In this document: positions 62,217 through 64,000 of the stretch, in pieces | Numbering within the stretch: the stretch's first letter is position 1 | How the letters are laid out: every line of letters begins with the position of its first letter | DNA from: Pusillimonas sp. MFBS29 | Lineage (GTDB): Bacteria > Pseudomonadota > Gammaproteobacteria > Burkholderiales > Burkholderiaceae_B | Length of the DNA stretch: 64,000 nucleotides | NCBI RefSeq assembly: GCF_020687695.1 | Contig: NZ_JAJEWL010000008.1 | Coordinates: 62,001 to 126,000, forward strand | Direction: 5' to 3' | Translations under genes and position numbers: made by a program | Notes under the pieces: model-generated | Seen by the model: the letters and a program-made list of their open reading frames with translations, nothing else | The model's database searches: none | What the model was told of the DNA's origin: nothing

Positions 62217-63008
62217 TCAATAATGAGTGCCGGACCGGCGGATACCCGCGCGATAGCCCAGCAGCTCCGAAGTGGTGGCCGCAGCCACACACAAGGGTTC
62301 AATCAATTCAGGCAAGCGTTCCGGCGTAGCCCGCACACTGGGCAGGCTGATTCCGAGCGCACCCACGGCGACTCCCCGGCTGTCGAACACTGGCGCCCCA
62401 AGCCCCGAGACGTCTGCGCGCCATTCACCACTGTTCATGGCATAGCCCAGTTCTCGAACCTTGCAAAGGTCGTCACGCAACGCCTCGTAGGTGGTATGGC
62501 TGGCAGTGGTATGTGCCTCCAGTGTCGGCACCTCGTGCTGAAGCCACGACAATATCTGCCCATCGTTGGCCGGCATTGCCATGGCAAGCAAGACCTTCCC
62601 GCTTGCCACACATTGCGCGGGCGCCCGCCCCCCGATGCGGGAATAAGCCGCAACCGGTTGCGGGCTGTCGACCTTGTCCAGATAAATGACATGGTCACGA
62701 TCACGGACGACCAGATGTATGGTTTCGAGCGTATCCGAGGCTAGCGCCGACATGGCCTGGTGTGCGACCTGGCGTATGTCGCGGGCGCCGACCACCCGGG
62801 AGCCAAGTTCAAACAGATACAGGCTGGGTTCGTAGCGGGAATCGGCCACTTGCTGTATGTAGCCCAGCTCAAGCAGTGTTTTCAGGGTGCGATGGGCATT
62901 GCTGGGAACCAGCGAAAATGCCCTGGCAACATCCGACACACTGCAAGGCGCATCGCTGTTGACCAGAAACTCGAGTACTGAGAGGCCTTTTGCCAGGGTT
63001 TTATCCAT
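62217..63008 (-). CDS. IclR-family transcriptional regulator
   Basis: A 263-residue IclR regulator. The winged helix contains TLAKGLSVLEFLVNS and SVSDVARAFSLVPSNAHRTL; the effector domain has RIGGRAPAQCVASGKVLLA and GLGAPVFDSRGVAVGALGIS. I start at 63008 (MDKTLAKGL), behind GGA; upstream in-frame codons run through the operator. It heads the Bug-aldehyde dehydrogenase-ligase genes and probably controls them. I recall an IclR-type SauR in the sau cluster of Cupriavidus. Confidence 0.9.
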   Translation of the reverse strand: MDKTLAKGLSVLEFLVNSDAPCSVSDVARAFSLVPSNAHRTLKTLLELGYIQQVADSRYEPSLYLFELGSRVVGARDIRQVAHQAMSALASDTLETIHLVVRDRDHVIYLDKVDSPQPVAAYSRIGGRAPAQCVASGKVLLAMAMPANDGQILSWLQHEVPTLEAHTTASHTTYEALRDDLCKVRELGYAMNSGEWRADVSGLGAPVFDSRGVAVGALGISLPSVRATPERLPELIEPLCVAAATTSELLGYRAGIRRSGTHY

Positions 63009-63018
63009 ATTCCAAATA

Positions 63019-63035
63019 TTAGAATGATATTCTAA
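63019..63035. promoter_or_regulatory. Palindromic operator before the IclR gene
   Basis: TTAGAAT (63019-63025) and ATTCTAA (63029-63035) form a perfect 7-3-7 inverted repeat, 11 bases upstream of the IclR start. This is the size and position of an IclR autoregulatory site. I do not see a second copy before the Bug gene. Confidence 0.6.
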
Positions 63036-63135
63036 ATTTAGTATATGACGGACTCGGGTCCAGGTAAAGTCATAAATACGTAACTTCCCATTACGCGCAC
63101 GCCTGCCTGCAAGAGACGTCACAAGTGCCTGTTAA

Positions 63136-64000
63136 ACTTGCCGTTGCCCTGCCCAAGCCGCCCTTAGCGGCTATGTATTGCAATTTCTGCCAATTTTCCT
63201 GCTCGGCGCCCTGTTTGGCCAATTGATGGCCGACTCGGGTGCTGCACACAGCATTTCGCGCTGGATTGTCGGCAGACTGGGTCACAAGCATGCCATCATT
63301 ACTGTTGTACTGGCCTGCAGCGTGCTTACCTATGGTGGCGTATCGCTGTTCGTGGTGGCTTTTGCGATTTATCCGATCGCGATCGACCTGTTCCGCACGG
63401 CAGACATTCCCAAGCGCCTGGTACCGGCTTCGATTGCGCTGGGCTCGTTCACCTTCACCATGACGGCTTTACCCGGCACCCCGGCCATACAGAACGCCAT
63501 CCCCATTCCCTATTACGGCACCAATGTATTCGCAGCCCCCGGCTTGGGCATCATCGCATCGTGCATCATGCTGGGTGGCGGATTATGGTGGCTGCGTTCG
63601 CGCGCGGCAGCAGCCCGCCTGAAGGGTGAAGGCTATGGTCGGCATGTCGAAGCAGAAGCCCAAGACACACAACCGAACGAACATGATAGCGCCATGTCGC
63701 AAATGCCCCTGGCACTGGCTGTTTTGCCACTGTTCCTGGTGATCGCCGTCAATGGCCTGTTCACCTATATCGTTTTCCCCGGAATGGATCTGACTGTCCT
63801 GGCAGACAGATTCCCCAATGTGTCGCCGGCAAAAATGACGGGGCTCTGGGCGCTAATCATCGCGCTGGTCGTTGCCTGCGTGACACTGGTCGTATCGCGT
63901 CTGGGGCACTGGAGCAACCTTAAGGAAACCATCAACAAGGGTATTTTCGGCTTCATGTTACCGCTGTTCAATACCGCCTCCGAGGTGGGATATGGCGCGG
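63136..64000 (+). pseudogene. GntP-family permease lacking its N-terminus (also cut by the right edge)
   Basis: A clean frame from after the TAA at 63133 to the window end. It reads GYVLQFLPIFLLGALFGQLM, then LACSVLTYGGVSLFVVAFAI, FTMTALPGTPAIQNAIPIPY and later helices, as in GntP-type gluconate/carboxylate permeases. Family members have about 55-60 residues, with the first membrane helices, before this block. Here only about 14 residues lie between the stop and the block, and the IclR gene starts about 130 bases upstream on the other strand, so the N-terminus is missing. TTG at 63178 or ATG at 63226 could start a short protein. Probably a 5'-deleted gene. Confidence 0.6.

Overview
This window looks like a chromosomal stretch from a metabolically versatile betaproteobacterium of the Alcaligenaceae type (Bordetella, Achromobacter, Pusillimonas and relatives). 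That is inferred from five Bug/TctC-type periplasmic solute receptors, many LysR/GntR/IclR-controlled catabolic blocks, three class III (CaiB/BaiF) CoA-transferases, a branched-chain-type ABC importer and a B12-dependent ribonucleotide reductase. I see no insertion sequence, prophage, CRISPR array or rRNA. The only tRNA I find is tRNA-Sec. No long stretch is without genes; the largest gap is about 370 bases, between nrdJ and the formate dehydrogenase.

Layout. (1) 1-2.7 kb: a tcuA-like tricarballylate dehydrogenase (cut by the left edge, minus strand) with a LysR regulator behind it, and a YchJ-family protein. (2) 2.7-21.6 kb: a large catabolic locus. A long minus-strand run (18987 down to 3893) encodes a substrate-binding protein, two hotdog-fold hydratases, a short-chain dehydrogenase, a hydroxyisobutyrate-dehydrogenase-like enzyme, LivHMGF transport proteins, an SMP-30 lactonase, a Bug receptor, a tandem pair of CoA-transferases, an isochorismatase-like protein, a CitE-like CoA-ester lyase and a GntR regulator. 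A third CoA-transferase and another Bug gene run divergently. A perfect palindrome, ATAATGCATTAT, or a close variant, lies in four control regions, so the whole locus looks like one GntR regulon. (3) 21.7-23.8 kb: hpaI, hpaH and hpaR of homoprotocatechuate degradation without the rest of the pathway. (4) 23.8-29.7 kb: an enolase-superfamily enzyme, a Fbp/Afu-like ABC importer and a second GntR regulator. (5) 29.9-37.7 kb: an aromatic cluster with a complete Rieske oxygenase, a gentisate-dioxygenase-like cupin enzyme, a fumarylpyruvate-hydrolase-like enzyme, an ornithine-cyclodeaminase-family protein, an NTF2-like protein and a D-2-hydroxyacid dehydrogenase. Three ATTGYATGCAAT palindromes precede it. 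(6) 37.8-41.4 kb: a lytic transglycosylase and class II ribonucleotide reductase NrdJ. (7) 41.8-50.9 kb and 55.6-56.7 kb: a selenocysteine formate dehydrogenase (FdnG/FdoG type, in-frame TGA with a SECIS hairpin), its Fe-S and cytochrome b subunits, FdhE, SelA, SelB, tRNA-Sec and SelD, so the enzyme sits beside the machinery that makes it. (8) 50.9-55.5 kb: a D-amino-acid salvage block (D-aminoacylase, Bug receptor, LysR, N-carbamoyl-D-amino acid hydrolase) lying between tRNA-Sec and selD. (9) 56.7-58.1 kb: a DUF808 membrane protein and a small unknown protein. (10) 58.1-64 kb: an acyl-CoA ligase plus CoA-acylating aldehyde dehydrogenase resembling SauT/SauS of sulfoacetate degradation, with a Bug receptor and an IclR regulator, then a GntP-type permease that lacks its N-terminus and runs off the right edge.

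The strongest firm result is the selenocysteine system. The most promising undescribed system is the 2.7-21.6 kb CoA-ester pathway. It carries a CoA-transferase pair in which one partner has lost its catalytic Asp, a lyase that could cleave a hydroxyacyl-CoA, and a shared operator. Its substrate cannot be read from the sequence.
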